From an uncultured Clostridiaceae bacterium (GTDB taxonomy: Bacteria > Bacillota > Clostridia > Lachnospirales > Lachnospiraceae), in contig CAMHJT010000005.1 of assembly GCA_946185495.1 (NCBI GenBank), positions 1 to 38,832 of the forward strand: a stretch of DNA of 38,832 nt, read 5' to 3'. This document shows positions 9,571 through 19,322 of the stretch, one piece after another. Positions within the stretch are counted from its first letter, which is position 1; the number at the start of each line of letters is the position of its first letter. A program made the position numbers and the translations under genes. Below the pieces are notes generated by a model, which saw nothing but the letters and a program-made list of their open reading frames with translations, was not told where the DNA came from and made no database searches.

Positions 9571-10596
9571 CTATTTATCCCATATCATGATCGTCTTGCC
9601 GATCAGCTTGTGAATATCCATCTCAAACGCCTTTGAAATATCCTTGATCTGACGGATTGTAACCTGCTCGCCCACGATATTTTCCAGATAATCCACAACC
9701 TCCGGATGGCTTTCATAGAGAGCCACAAGACCCTCAAAATCCTTCCTTCCGCTCCGGCTGCTGCCAATGACACGAAGGCCCTTCTCCAGGATCATCCTTG
9801 TATTAAGGGGCGCCAGATCCTCCGTAACGCCCAGGATTCCGATCGTTCCCTCAGGATTGATATAGTCAATGATCTGGTTGATCGCCCTCGGCGCCGCATT
9901 GCCCCCCACGCATTCAAACGCGTGGTCGATGGCAAAGCCCTCGGGAATCCGGTTCACCAGATATGTCTCATCGGCAAATGTAAAATCGTTGAGCTTCGCC
10001 TCATTCACGCCCATAACGCAGAGGTGGATCTCCGGATACATTGTCTTGATCAGCAACGAGGTGATATACCCCAGGTTGCCGTCTCCCCAGACTCCAACCG
10101 CGTCCCTCCTGTTGTGTGCCGTGCCAAAGAAACGGCCGATCGCGTGATAGCTGACACTCACGATCTCCGTAAATGCCGCCACCGTCAGGTTGATCCCCTC
10201 CGGCAGCTTCACAAGCCGGTCCGGCACTGTCTGCACATATTCCTGAAGGAAGCCGTCGGTACCGCTTGCGCGGAAACGTGAGGACCGCAGGTAGTTTTCC
10301 GCGATCACGTCATCCTTCTCGGAGGGAAGATTCGGGATCATGACAACCCTGTCCCCTATGGCAAAAGTTCCTGTGGGATCATAGATCACCTGGCCGATCG
10401 CCTCATGGATCAGCGCCATCGGAAGCTTTTTATTGAGAATCTCCTCCGGCCGGTTACCCTGATAATACCGCTGGTCGGCGTTACAGATCGACAAATGGGT
10501 GGGCCTGACAAGAATATGGGTGTCATCCAGCGTGATATCTTTATATACAAGCTCAAACTGGCGTGGTTTTTTTAACTGATATACCGCATTTAACAT
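9571..10596 (-). CDS. tarJ: Ribitol-5-phosphate dehydrogenase-like MDR alcohol dehydrogenase
   Basis: MLNAVYQLKKPRQFELVYKDITL...LSICNADQRYYQGNRP...AVGVWGDGNLGYITSLLIK; adjacent to a TarI-like gene. Confidence 0.85.
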   Translation of the reverse strand: MLNAVYQLKKPRQFELVYKDITLDDTHILVRPTHLSICNADQRYYQGNRPEEILNKKLPMALIHEAIGQVIYDPTGTFAIGDRVVMIPNLPSEKDDVIAENYLRSSRFRASGTDGFLQEYVQTVPDRLVKLPEGINLTVAAFTEIVSVSYHAIGRFFGTAHNRRDAVGVWGDGNLGYITSLLIKTMYPEIHLCVMGVNEAKLNDFTFADETYLVNRIPEGFAIDHAFECVGGNAAPRAINQIIDYINPEGTIGILGVTEDLAPLNTRMILEKGLRVIGSSRSGRKDFEGLVALYESHPEVVDYLENIVGEQVTIRQIKDISKAFEMDIHKLIGKTIMIWDK

Positions 10597-10599
10597 AGA

Positions 10600-11316
10600 T
10601 TACTCACCTCCCAGCAGTGCCTCTGCAACCTTCAGGTCATATGGATAGGTGATCTTGATATTGGAGACCTCGCCCTCCACCAGATGCACCTGTTCTCCCT
10701 TGATGACCAGAATCTTGCAGGCGTCTGTCAGGATCTTCTTCTCCTCCTGTGTCAGGGACTCATATAGCTCCCTCAAGTGCTGGGCCTTGAAGGACTGGGG
10801 CGTCTGCCCCTGATACATCGTGGAGCGGTCAGGAATATCCGTGATCAGCGCGTGATCCTTACTCGCCACAATCGTATCAGTCGCCGCGATGACCGTATCA
10901 CAGGCACCATATTCCTTCGCGAACCTGATATTCTCCTCAAGGATCCTGTGCGTCAGAAACGGGCGCACCGAATCGTGGGTCACGATCACGGTATCCGTGT
11001 TCAGCTTCCCCTGCTTGTCAATATAGGCGATGGAATTCATGATCGTCTCATTTCTGGTGGCTCCGCCTTCGATGACCACCACCCGGTCCCGCATGGGGAT
11101 ATATTTCCGGATCAGATCCTGCGTATGTTTGATCCACTGCTTGGGCGACAGCACCAGCACCTGCTCAAACTCCGTATTCAGCACGAATTTTTCAATCGTG
11201 TGAATAATGATAGGCTTGCCCCCGATCTCCATAAACTGCTTCGGCTTCTCCACGTTGCCCATGCGGGTACCCTGTCCGCCTGCCAAAACCACTCCAAATA
11301 CATTACTGTTCTCCAT
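10600..11316 (-). CDS. tarI: D-ribitol-5-phosphate cytidylyltransferase (IspD/TarI family)
   Basis: NVFGVVLAGGQGTRMGNVEKPKQFMEIGGKPIIIHTIEKF, THDSVRPFLTHRI motifs; pairs with tarJ-like gene. Confidence 0.87.
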   Translation of the reverse strand: MENSNVFGVVLAGGQGTRMGNVEKPKQFMEIGGKPIIIHTIEKFVLNTEFEQVLVLSPKQWIKHTQDLIRKYIPMRDRVVVIEGGATRNETIMNSIAYIDKQGKLNTDTVIVTHDSVRPFLTHRILEENIRFAKEYGACDTVIAATDTIVASKDHALITDIPDRSTMYQGQTPQSFKAQHLRELYESLTQEEKKILTDACKILVIKGEQVHLVEGEVSNIKITYPYDLKVAEALLGGE

Positions 11317-11331
11317 GATCTTCCTCCTGTC

Positions 11332-12207
11332 CTACTTCATAAATTCCTTATACGCGTCCAGCACCTTCCCCGACTCCCCGATCATCCGGATCTTGCCGTC
11401 GTGCATCCACATCACCTTGTCACACAGCTCCCTCAGCGTGGAAATGCTGTGGGAAACGATCACCACCGTCCGGTCCTTGTTGGAGATCAGCTCCTTCATC
11501 TTATCATAGCTTTTACGCTTGAACCGCTCATCCCCTACACTCAGCACCTCATCGATCAGCATGATCTCTGTCTCCAGGATCGCGGTGATGGAAAAGGCCA
11601 GCTTCGAATACATGCCGCTGGAATAGGTCTTGACCGGCATATCGATGAATTTCCCCAGCCCGGCAAATTCTATGATCTTCGGCATCTTTGCCCTGACCTC
11701 CTCCTCGGAAAAGCCTAAGAGCATGCCTGACAGAAGGATGTTTTCCCTTCCTGTCACCTGTTTCTGGAATCCCACGCCGATGGACAGCAGGGAAACCGTA
11801 TGTCCCTTCAGATCAATTGTTCCCGAATCCGGAGAAAAAATACCAGCCAGTGCCTTGAGCATGGTGGATTTCCCGCTTCCGTTCTTGCCGATGATGCCAA
11901 GGATCTCTCCTTTTTTTACATCAAAGGTCACATGGTTGACCGCGATGAACTCATCCACCTCCACCTTTTTAAATTTCAGAAGGCTCTTCTTGATGGAATA
12001 AGCTTTTATGCTCTTGTATCCGATCACCAGATCCCGCACTTCAATGGCGTTTTCAACCTGCGCTGCAGGCGGCGTATCTGCCTGTGCCCCCGCTTCAGGG
12101 ACTTCCCCTGCCTTATCCGCCGACGGTGCTGCGGCCTTCGTCTTCTTCTCAGCCTCTCCGGGCTTTGCAGCCCTGTTTTCCGCAGGCTTCTTAGTCTGTT
12201 TCTTCAT
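11332..12207 (-). CDS. tagH: Teichoic acid/polysaccharide ABC exporter ATPase (TagH-like)
   Basis: Walker A GIIGKNGSGKST, signature YSSGMYSKLAFS, Walker B IMLIDEVLSVGD; adjacent TagG-like permease. Ala/Lys/Pro-rich N-terminal extension of about 50 aa. Confidence 0.87.
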   Translation of the reverse strand: MKKQTKKPAENRAAKPGEAEKKTKAAAPSADKAGEVPEAGAQADTPPAAQVENAIEVRDLVIGYKSIKAYSIKKSLLKFKKVEVDEFIAVNHVTFDVKKGEILGIIGKNGSGKSTMLKALAGIFSPDSGTIDLKGHTVSLLSIGVGFQKQVTGRENILLSGMLLGFSEEEVRAKMPKIIEFAGLGKFIDMPVKTYSSGMYSKLAFSITAILETEIMLIDEVLSVGDERFKRKSYDKMKELISNKDRTVVIVSHSISTLRELCDKVMWMHDGKIRMIGESGKVLDAYKEFMK

Positions 12208-12327
12208 AGTATTCTCCTCTATAAACCATAGCTTCTATCCGACATGATAAAGACGGATTCCGGTACCTTTTATCCTGTCCATGTTGCGGGCGGATAAGGT
12301 GTCCGGCCCCTAAAAACGACGATATGC

Positions 12328-12374
12328 CCTGCCCGCCATCCGGCTGAAACGCCAACCCGGACAGTTTCCCTGTC
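12328..12374 (-). repeat. Dispersed intergenic repeat, copy F (weaker)
   Basis: gcccgccatccggctgaaacgccaacccggacagtttccctgtc, similar to copy E and others. Confidence 0.35.
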
Positions 12375-12383
12375 ACCGGCAGA

Positions 12384-13199
12384 TCAGATCACCTTCACGT
12401 AGCTGTTCTCGTTTTTATACATGATCCTTACGCCGATTACCGAAAGTACCAGTCCGATCAGCGTCCAGACACATAATCCCCTCCAGTTCGGTCCCGTCTG
12501 ATAGATCAAAACATTCCGCATGTCCGTGATCAGCAGCGCCATGGGATTACAGTTATACAGCAGCCTGGCCGCAAGCGGATGATCCGGCTCCACGCGGTTT
12601 TGTATGCTGTAAAAGATTCCTGTCGCGTAGTAGAGCAGCTTGAACAGCAGCGAAACCACATTGGACAAATCCTCTATGAACACGCCAAAATGCAGCATGA
12701 TCATAGAAAACCCGAAGGTGACAATGACCAGCACCAGCATGATCGGGATAAACGCGAACACATACAGGGATAGCTTTACCCGGAGCACGCACATCATCAG
12801 CACCACAATGCCCCATGAAATCAGCATCTTGAAGCCAACCACCATCATATTGGTAAAGAGCAGGACAAATTTGGGAATATAGACCTTAGCGATAATGGAT
12901 TTATTTTTCTTGACCAGCTTAACGCTCTGCTGGACATTTTTACTGAAAAATCCCCACATAGTCAGTCCGATAAACAGAAATACAGTAAAATTGGGTTCCT
13001 TGCTTTTAAAGATGTGCCCGAACACCACATAATAGATTGCCATCGTAAACAGCGGATCAAGCACCCACCAGATCCAGTTCAGAAAAGAGTCCGCAACCTC
13101 CGTCTTCAGCGCGGACTTAGCCGCGCGCACTTCATAATCATAATACTTCCGTACATCATTTAAAAATCGATTCACGTTTCCTGTTCTCCTCAAAAACAC
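12384..13199 (-). CDS. tagG: Polysaccharide/teichoic acid ABC exporter permease (TagG/ABC-2 type)
   Basis: Six hydrophobic segments; SALKTEVADSFLNWIWWVLDPLFTMAIYYVVFGHIF typical of ABC-2 polysaccharide permeases. Confidence 0.85.
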   Translation of the reverse strand: MFLRRTGNVNRFLNDVRKYYDYEVRAAKSALKTEVADSFLNWIWWVLDPLFTMAIYYVVFGHIFKSKEPNFTVFLFIGLTMWGFFSKNVQQSVKLVKKNKSIIAKVYIPKFVLLFTNMMVVGFKMLISWGIVVLMMCVLRVKLSLYVFAFIPIMLVLVIVTFGFSMIMLHFGVFIEDLSNVVSLLFKLLYYATGIFYSIQNRVEPDHPLAARLLYNCNPMALLITDMRNVLIYQTGPNWRGLCVWTLIGLVLSVIGVRIMYKNENSYVKVI

Positions 13200-13211
13200 T
13201 AATTATCATCA

Positions 13212-14648
13212 TCAGTTTTCTTTGCTGCCGCTGTCTCTGACAGCCGTTGTCTGTGTCAGGTCTATTCCCTCCGTGTTCTCCTTCTGAAACAGAATCTTGA
13301 AGGTTAAAAGCAGCAGCTTGAAATCAAGCCACAGGGAATAATTTTCAATATAGGTCAGATCCAGCTTCAGCTTGTCATAGGGCGTTGTATTGTATTTTCC
13401 ATAGACCTGCGCGTATCCCGTCAGGCCTGCCTTCACCTTGAGACGGAAATCGAACTCCGGAATCAGCTTCTGGTACTCCGCCGCGATTTCCGGCCTTTCA
13501 GGCCTTGGCCCGACCAGGGACATTTCGCCCTTGATAATATTGATGACCTGCGGAAATTCGTCAAAATGCAATGCCCGCAGCACACGCCCCACAGGCGTGA
13601 TCCTGTCATCTCCCTTTCTGGCCAGCACAATTCCCTCCTTCTCGGAATCCATGTACATACTCCGGAACTTGTAGATCCGGAAAACCCTGCCGTCCACGGT
13701 CAGACGGTTCTGGGAATACAGCACAGGTCCTCCGTCGCAGAGCTTGATCAGCAGGGAGATCAGCAAAAACAGGGGCATCAGCAACAGTGTCACAGGTATG
13801 GTGATGACAAGATCCATCAGCCGCTTGAAGATCAATTGGTCTCCCGAAAGCCCGCTGTTTCTCGAGAGCAGCAGAGGCGTGTCAAACAGGTGGATCTTAT
13901 CGGAACCAGCCAGCAGAATATCCGAAAGCTTCGGCGTAACATAGGTTCTGACTGACAGCTCAAAACACCGCTTCAATATGATGTTCCGGTCATAGGCCGG
14001 AATGTCATAGATCAGGACCGCCTCATATTCGGAAAGGCTGTCGCAGATATTGTCAAGCCCTTCTGAAAGCTGCATAATGTCACAGATCTTATACTTGTCC
14101 CGCCTGGTACCGAGCTTGTCCAGTATCTCCATGGGAGAAATGTCGTCATAGATCAAAAGCATCTGCCGGGGCGGATAGAGCAGACCGTAGATCGACTTGC
14201 ATACAAACACCCATACCAGAATCGCGATCACCTGAACCCCTGTCATCCCGATCAGCGGCCTCGCCGTCAGATATTCGCGGCTGATCAGGCAGATCTGGAT
14301 ATATGCGATCACATTGGTGCAGACAAGGGACAGGATCTGGGAATACAGCACGTCCATAAGCCTCAGATATCCCACCTTGAAGCCCCCATACAGGCTGGCA
14401 AACAGATACATGATCAGAGCGTAAATGCCTACCACGGCCCAGTCACCTCTCCTGAAGAATCCCTCCTCCAGCAGATTGCTGTAGACCGTATACCATAAAT
14501 ACGCGAACAACAGCGTATGCACGGCAAGGATCACCGCATCCTCCATAAAAGTGATCAATCTCTTAAACTGGTCTCGTTTGCGCATGTTCTCATCTCCATA
14601 CAAAATCTTTAATTGAGCTATTATATCATCATTGTCATAATTTGGCAA
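13212..14648 (-). CDS. Polyprenyl-phosphate sugar-1-phosphate transferase (bacterial sugar transferase, WbaP-like)
   Basis: N-terminal TM helices; KRLMDLVITIPVTLLLMPLFLLISLLIKLCDGGPVLYSQNRLTVDGRVFRIYKFRSMY...LDEFPQVINIIKGEMSLVGPRPERPE-type motif. Confidence 0.92.
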   Translation of the reverse strand: MPNYDNDDIIAQLKILYGDENMRKRDQFKRLITFMEDAVILAVHTLLFAYLWYTVYSNLLEEGFFRRGDWAVVGIYALIMYLFASLYGGFKVGYLRLMDVLYSQILSLVCTNVIAYIQICLISREYLTARPLIGMTGVQVIAILVWVFVCKSIYGLLYPPRQMLLIYDDISPMEILDKLGTRRDKYKICDIMQLSEGLDNICDSLSEYEAVLIYDIPAYDRNIILKRCFELSVRTYVTPKLSDILLAGSDKIHLFDTPLLLSRNSGLSGDQLIFKRLMDLVITIPVTLLLMPLFLLISLLIKLCDGGPVLYSQNRLTVDGRVFRIYKFRSMYMDSEKEGIVLARKGDDRITPVGRVLRALHFDEFPQVINIIKGEMSLVGPRPERPEIAAEYQKLIPEFDFRLKVKAGLTGYAQVYGKYNTTPYDKLKLDLTYIENYSLWLDFKLLLLTFKILFQKENTEGIDLTQTTAVRDSGSKEN

Positions 14649-15771
14649 GCCGCTCCATGATGCGCTCGGTAGCGTGCCCGTCGCAGGCTGACATGAACTT
14701 TTCCCTAAACACCCTTACGCGATCCAGGTCCGCAGGCTGCGGATGCAGGACAGACTGTGCAAGCTCCTCTTCCGTGCGGCAGACCGGTCCCGGCAGAAAG
14801 GTATCCAGAGGATAATAAAATCCCCTCTCCCTGCTGTAGGCCTCATAATCATACGCGTAAAAATACATCGGCCGCTCCAACAGCGCGAATTCAAAGATCA
14901 GGGAGGAGTAATCCGTCACGCACAGATCCGCCGCGCATAACAGCTCCTCAATCCGCTCACCGGAGGCGTCCTGATAACAGCTGGAACAACGCTCAGGTAT
15001 CTCCCATTTTGTCCGGACCGCAGGATGCCCCTTATACAGCACCACATACTCCTCTCCCAGCAGCCCGTAAAGCACGTCAGGATTAAGCAGCCTGGGAGAA
15101 ACCGCGTTACCCACATTTCCCCGGAAGGTAGGCGCGTACAGCATGATCTTTTTCCCGCTGCCGATTCCAAAGCGCTCCTCGATCCGCCTTCGGCAGCCCG
15201 CGACATGCTGCCTGTCAAAAAAGACGTCAGTCCGGCTGACACCGATCGGCAGCACCCTGCTCCGATCCTGTCCCATGCTCCTTGCGTAGATGTCCACAAC
15301 CTCCTCGCTGCTGACCGTCGTAAACAGGTAATCATTGTAATACCGCTCCTTCAACCGGGTAACGCCGTCATACCCGAACCGCTTGAACGCGCCGCAGCCG
15401 TGCCAGGTCTGCACCAGCTTTGTCTGTCCGCGCACGGGCAGGGCTGCCAGCACATTGCTGCTCTCATTGACAAACACGATCTCCGAACCCGCAAGAAGCC
15501 CCAGCATTTTCAGGCACCTGACGGTATATTCCCTGAACGAAAAAACAGAATTTCCCAAAAAGGAAACCTTCACACGGAAGGCTTCCTTTTTACAAAATTC
15601 CTCATAAAGCAGCGTAAAATTGTTGGAGAGTTCAGCATACCTGATCTCCAGAAACAGCACCTGTCCCCTCTTTACCGGACGGATGCAATGCAGCCTGTAT
15701 ACTGCCGGGAACAGGCCATGCAGCAGGAGTGCCTTTCCTATGTTTTTCAATCCCTTCTTCACACCTGACAT
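14635..15771 (-). CDS. CDP-glycerol glycerophosphotransferase-family protein
   Basis: LVQTWHGCGAFKRFGYD, PIGVSRTDVFFD, IMLYAPTFRG, DLCVTDYSSLIFEFALLERPMYFYAYD. Confidence 0.9.
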   Translation of the reverse strand: MSGVKKGLKNIGKALLLHGLFPAVYRLHCIRPVKRGQVLFLEIRYAELSNNFTLLYEEFCKKEAFRVKVSFLGNSVFSFREYTVRCLKMLGLLAGSEIVFVNESSNVLAALPVRGQTKLVQTWHGCGAFKRFGYDGVTRLKERYYNDYLFTTVSSEEVVDIYARSMGQDRSRVLPIGVSRTDVFFDRQHVAGCRRRIEERFGIGSGKKIMLYAPTFRGNVGNAVSPRLLNPDVLYGLLGEEYVVLYKGHPAVRTKWEIPERCSSCYQDASGERIEELLCAADLCVTDYSSLIFEFALLERPMYFYAYDYEAYSRERGFYYPLDTFLPGPVCRTEEELAQSVLHPQPADLDRVRVFREKFMSACDGHATERIMERLAKL

Positions 15772-15773
15772 TT

Positions 15774-16910
15774 CTATCGTCCGTCCTTTTTGTTCGATTT
15801 GTCCTGTTTATCCATCCAGCGGATCAGGCGCTCTGTCGCCCTGCCGTCACAGCCGCCCATATATTTCCTGCGAAACCGCCTGACCGGTTCCGGATCGAAC
15901 TCCTCCATGCAGCGCCGTACCGCCGCGGGAAGCTCCTCCTCCCGTTCCACGATCTCACCCGGAAGCGTCCGGTAATCCAGATAGAATCCCCTCTTTCCCG
16001 CATACCCGGAAAGATCCGGCGCGAAAAACAGCATCGGTCTCTCATAAATCGCATAGGTGAACACAATGGATGAATAGTCCGTCACCAGCAGATCCGTGAC
16101 CGGCAGAAGCTTTTCTCCCGGCAGGGAAACTGTGGAGACATATCCCTTCTCCTCCATATGGGGATGGTACTTAAGGATCACAAACCAGTCCTCCCCCAGC
16201 TTCTTTCCAAGCCCCTCCATCACAGAGATGCCCGGAACATATGGATCCTGTGGCCTTCCCCGGAAAGTCGGCGCCCACAAAAGCACCTTCCTTCCCCTGG
16301 CCTCCGGGCATTGCCTGTAAAACTCCTCCCTGCAGGAAACAGCATACGCCCCGTCAAAATAAGGATCCGTGCTGCAAACGCCCATCGGACGGCATACGCC
16401 TTTTTTCAGACGCATGGCGCTGGAAAATGCCGGCACGCTCTCCGGCCCGCTCACCGGAACCAGATCGTAATTCCGGAAGACATTTCCCAGATAATCCCGG
16501 GGAATATCGTCTACAGTGTCATACCCGAATTTCTTAAAGGCGCCGCAGCCATGCCAGAGCTGGATCACCTGTGTCTTCCTCCTCTTCCGGCAGGAAGCCA
16601 CCGGAAGGAAATTATCGCTGATGACCACAAAATTCGCGGAAGCATAGAGCTTCATGAACTGCAGCATGGAAAACAGCACCCTGCCATAGCCCATGTCCTG
16701 AAAATCCCGGTACCACTCCGTCACCTCATACCCGTTTTTCACAAGCGCCTCGTATAGAACAGCCAAACGCTGCGGCCTCTTCCTCGAATGTCCGTCCGCC
16801 AGGATCACGGTACCGGGCCTTACCTTCTGTATGCAGCATACGCGGTACACAACCGGAAGAACAAGGTTCTGCACCGCCATCTTACACAATTGCCGAACTT
16901 GATTTTTCAC
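15774..16910 (-). CDS. CDP-glycerol glycerophosphotransferase-family protein
   Basis: VIQLWHGCGAFKKFGYD, VLLWAPTFRG, FVILKYHPH, DLLVTDYSSIVFTYAIYERPMLFFAPD. Confidence 0.9.
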   Translation of the reverse strand: MKNQVRQLCKMAVQNLVLPVVYRVCCIQKVRPGTVILADGHSRKRPQRLAVLYEALVKNGYEVTEWYRDFQDMGYGRVLFSMLQFMKLYASANFVVISDNFLPVASCRKRRKTQVIQLWHGCGAFKKFGYDTVDDIPRDYLGNVFRNYDLVPVSGPESVPAFSSAMRLKKGVCRPMGVCSTDPYFDGAYAVSCREEFYRQCPEARGRKVLLWAPTFRGRPQDPYVPGISVMEGLGKKLGEDWFVILKYHPHMEEKGYVSTVSLPGEKLLPVTDLLVTDYSSIVFTYAIYERPMLFFAPDLSGYAGKRGFYLDYRTLPGEIVEREEELPAAVRRCMEEFDPEPVRRFRRKYMGGCDGRATERLIRWMDKQDKSNKKDGR

Positions 16911-16915
16911 TCCTG

Positions 16916-18268
16916 CTACGCCTCATGTCCTTTTTGCTTGATCACATTTACCACCTGATCCACATACTGCCTGCACAGCTCGTCGGTGGAAGCCTCGACC
17001 ATCACGCGGATCACAGGCTCTGTTCCGCTCTCCCGCAGCAGGATCCTGCCCTCGCTGCCAAGAGCCTCCTCCACCTTCTTCACCTCTGCCATCACATCCG
17101 GATCCGCCTTGGTATCCGGCTTGCTCTTCACCCGCACATTTTCAAGAAGCTGCGGATAGATCTTCAGGTCACGGAACAGCTCGGAAGCCTTCATCTTCTT
17201 TTCCAGGATCACCTCCATCAGCTTAATAGAGGTCAGGACGCCATCACCCGTTGTGGCATATTTGCTGAAAATGATATGGCCGCTCTGTTCCCCGCCCAGG
17301 GAATGGTCATGCTCCATCATGTTCTCAAAGACATATTTATCCCCCACAGCCGTCTTCTCATAAGAAATGCCCTTCTTATCCAGCGCCTTGTAGAGGCCGA
17401 GATTGGACATGACCGTCGTCACAACCGTATTGTTGTTAAGCTCTCCCCGCTCTGACAGGTAGCAGCCGCAGGCATAGAGGATCTTATCACCGTCAATGAC
17501 CTCGCCGTTCTCATCTACCGCCAGGCATCTGTCCGCGTCACCGTCATAGGCAAATCCGATGTCAAGCTGCTTCTCCCGAACCAGCTCCTGAAGGCGCTCT
17601 ATATGCGTGGAACCGCAGCCCGCGTTGATATTGGTTCCGTCCGGATCATTGCAGATCACATAGGTCTTGGCGCCCAGTGCCTCAAACACTGCCTTTGCCA
17701 CCGTGGAGGACGCGCCGTTGGCACAGTCGAGCCCTACCCTCTTATTCTTGTAGGATCTGGTCGCCAGTGTCATCAGATAGCCGATATAACGGTTCCGTCC
17801 CATCGCGTAATCGACTGTCCTTCCGATCTTCTCACGCTTCGCGAACGGAATTTCCGGAATCCTTCCGTCAATATAATCCTCTATCTCGGCCTCCACCTGC
17901 GCCTCCAGCTTGAATCCCTGCCCGTTGATCACCTTGATCCCGTTGTCGTAGAAGGGATTATGGCTCGCCGAGATCATGATCCCGCAGTCAAATTCATCCA
18001 GCCGCACGATATAAGAAACGCTTGGAGTAGGCGTCACATGCATCAGGAATACGTCCGCCCCGCTGGCTGTCAGCCCCGCTACCAGCGAATACTCAAACAT
18101 ATAGGAGGATCTTCTGGTATCCTTCCCGATCACGATATTCGCCTTGCCGTCCTCATGATTCCTTCCGTAATAATAACCGAGATATCTGCCCACCTTATAT
18201 GCGTGCTCCACTGTCAGATTCACATTCGCTTCACCGCGGAAGCCGTCTGTTCCAAAATATTTCCCCAT
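16916..18268 (-). CDS. glmM: Phosphoglucosamine mutase
   Basis: MGKYFGTDGFRGEANVNLT, ISASHNPFYDNGIK, DGDADRCLAVDENG, RESGTEPVIRVMVE. Start re-assigned from the track (18352) to 18268, which has GGAGGAAAGGTG upstream. Confidence 0.95.
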   Translation of the reverse strand: MGKYFGTDGFRGEANVNLTVEHAYKVGRYLGYYYGRNHEDGKANIVIGKDTRRSSYMFEYSLVAGLTASGADVFLMHVTPTPSVSYIVRLDEFDCGIMISASHNPFYDNGIKVINGQGFKLEAQVEAEIEDYIDGRIPEIPFAKREKIGRTVDYAMGRNRYIGYLMTLATRSYKNKRVGLDCANGASSTVAKAVFEALGAKTYVICNDPDGTNINAGCGSTHIERLQELVREKQLDIGFAYDGDADRCLAVDENGEVIDGDKILYACGCYLSERGELNNNTVVTTVMSNLGLYKALDKKGISYEKTAVGDKYVFENMMEHDHSLGGEQSGHIIFSKYATTGDGVLTSIKLMEVILEKKMKASELFRDLKIYPQLLENVRVKSKPDTKADPDVMAEVKKVEEALGSEGRILLRESGTEPVIRVMVEASTDELCRQYVDQVVNVIKQKGHEA

Positions 18269-18299
18269 CACCTTTCCTCCTCTATATAAAACGGTTTTT

Positions 18300-18350
18300 T
18301 CCACCTTTTCTTTTTGGCGCACAGATACGAATCCGCGCAGTTTCTCTGTC
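18300..18350 (-). repeat. Dispersed intergenic repeat, copy E
   Basis: ccaccttttctttttggcgcacagatacgaatccgcgcagtttctctgtc; directly upstream of the glmM start. Confidence 0.5.
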
Positions 18351-18365
18351 AAATCTGTGTTTCGC

Positions 18366-19322
18366 CTATTTTTTTACAATTTTGAGCGCGTGGTGCTCAT
18401 TCACAACCTCCACCTTCGTGCAGGTTCCGCCGTACTCCCCATCCAATGTCCACGCGATCGGCTCCGCGCTCTCGATCATGACACGCTTCGCCTTGAACTG
18501 GTACATATACTCCTTATTAAACTCACCCATCACGTAAGCCGAAACCGTAGCCTGCAGATCCAGCGGATTCGTCGGAAATTTGACAAGGAGCACCTCAAAC
18601 AGTCCGTCATCCAGCTCCGCGATCTTGCTGTTCGGGTTCTGAAATCCGCCGACGGTCAGGGAATTTGTCACCATACCCATAAAATAATCCTGCTCCTCGA
18701 TCTCCTGTCCGTCATAGGTCACCTTAAGCCGGTAGGAGGTCAGTGTGGGAATGCTCCGGATTCCCTCCAGCACATAGGCCATATGCCCCAGATGGTTTTT
18801 ATACTCCTGCGGTGTCGTATATGTCACATCCGTAAACGCTCCAAACGCCGCCACATATACAAAATAGTCTGTCTTAGGCACAGGCTGCATACTGCCGTCC
18901 TCGCCCTTCTGATCCAACGCCAGGAAGGCACCGATATCGATCGGCTCCGGCTCGTATTTTGTAATCCGCTTTGCAGCCCTGATCGGATCCTTCGGAATTC
19001 CCAGGCTTCTCGCAAAGTCATTCGTGGTACCGCAGGGAATATAGCCGATGGGGGTTTCACATCCGCACTGCATGCAGCCTGTGACAACCTCGTCCAGCGT
19101 GCCGTCTCCTCCCGCGCATACGATCTGGTCATAGAGATACCCCTCACGCTTGACAACCTCCGTCGCGTCTCCCTTCGCCTGCGTCGGATGTACGAGAACC
19201 TGGTAATCCGACTTCACGAACAGATCCACGATCTCAAATAATCTGCCCTTGATATGCTTTTTGCCGGCAGAAGGATTGATGATAAACAATAATCTCTTCA
19301 CTGCTTTGCTCCTCTTTGTCAC
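18366..19322 (-). CDS. YegS/DagK-like diacylglycerol/lipid kinase
   Basis: RLLFIINPSAGKKH, VCAGGDGTLDEVVTG, IGYIPCGTTNDFARSLGIP motifs; GTG start overlapping the galE stop. Confidence 0.92.
   Translation of the reverse strand: MTKRSKAVKRLLFIINPSAGKKHIKGRLFEIVDLFVKSDYQVLVHPTQAKGDATEVVKREGYLYDQIVCAGGDGTLDEVVTGCMQCGCETPIGYIPCGTTNDFARSLGIPKDPIRAAKRITKYEPEPIDIGAFLALDQKGEDGSMQPVPKTDYFVYVAAFGAFTDVTYTTPQEYKNHLGHMAYVLEGIRSIPTLTSYRLKVTYDGQEIEEQDYFMGMVTNSLTVGGFQNPNSKIAELDDGLFEVLLVKFPTNPLDLQATVSAYVMGEFNKEYMYQFKAKRVMIESAEPIAWTLDGEYGGTCTKVEVVNEHHALKIVKK

Noticed and set aside
10777-11718. 313-aa plus-strand ORF over tarI/tagH
   Set aside because: His/Leu/Arg-rich antisense translation crossing two clear minus-strand genes.
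18357-19241. 294-aa plus-strand ORF over the lipid kinase gene
   Set aside because: Antisense shadow ORF; kinase motifs on the opposite strand are unambiguous.
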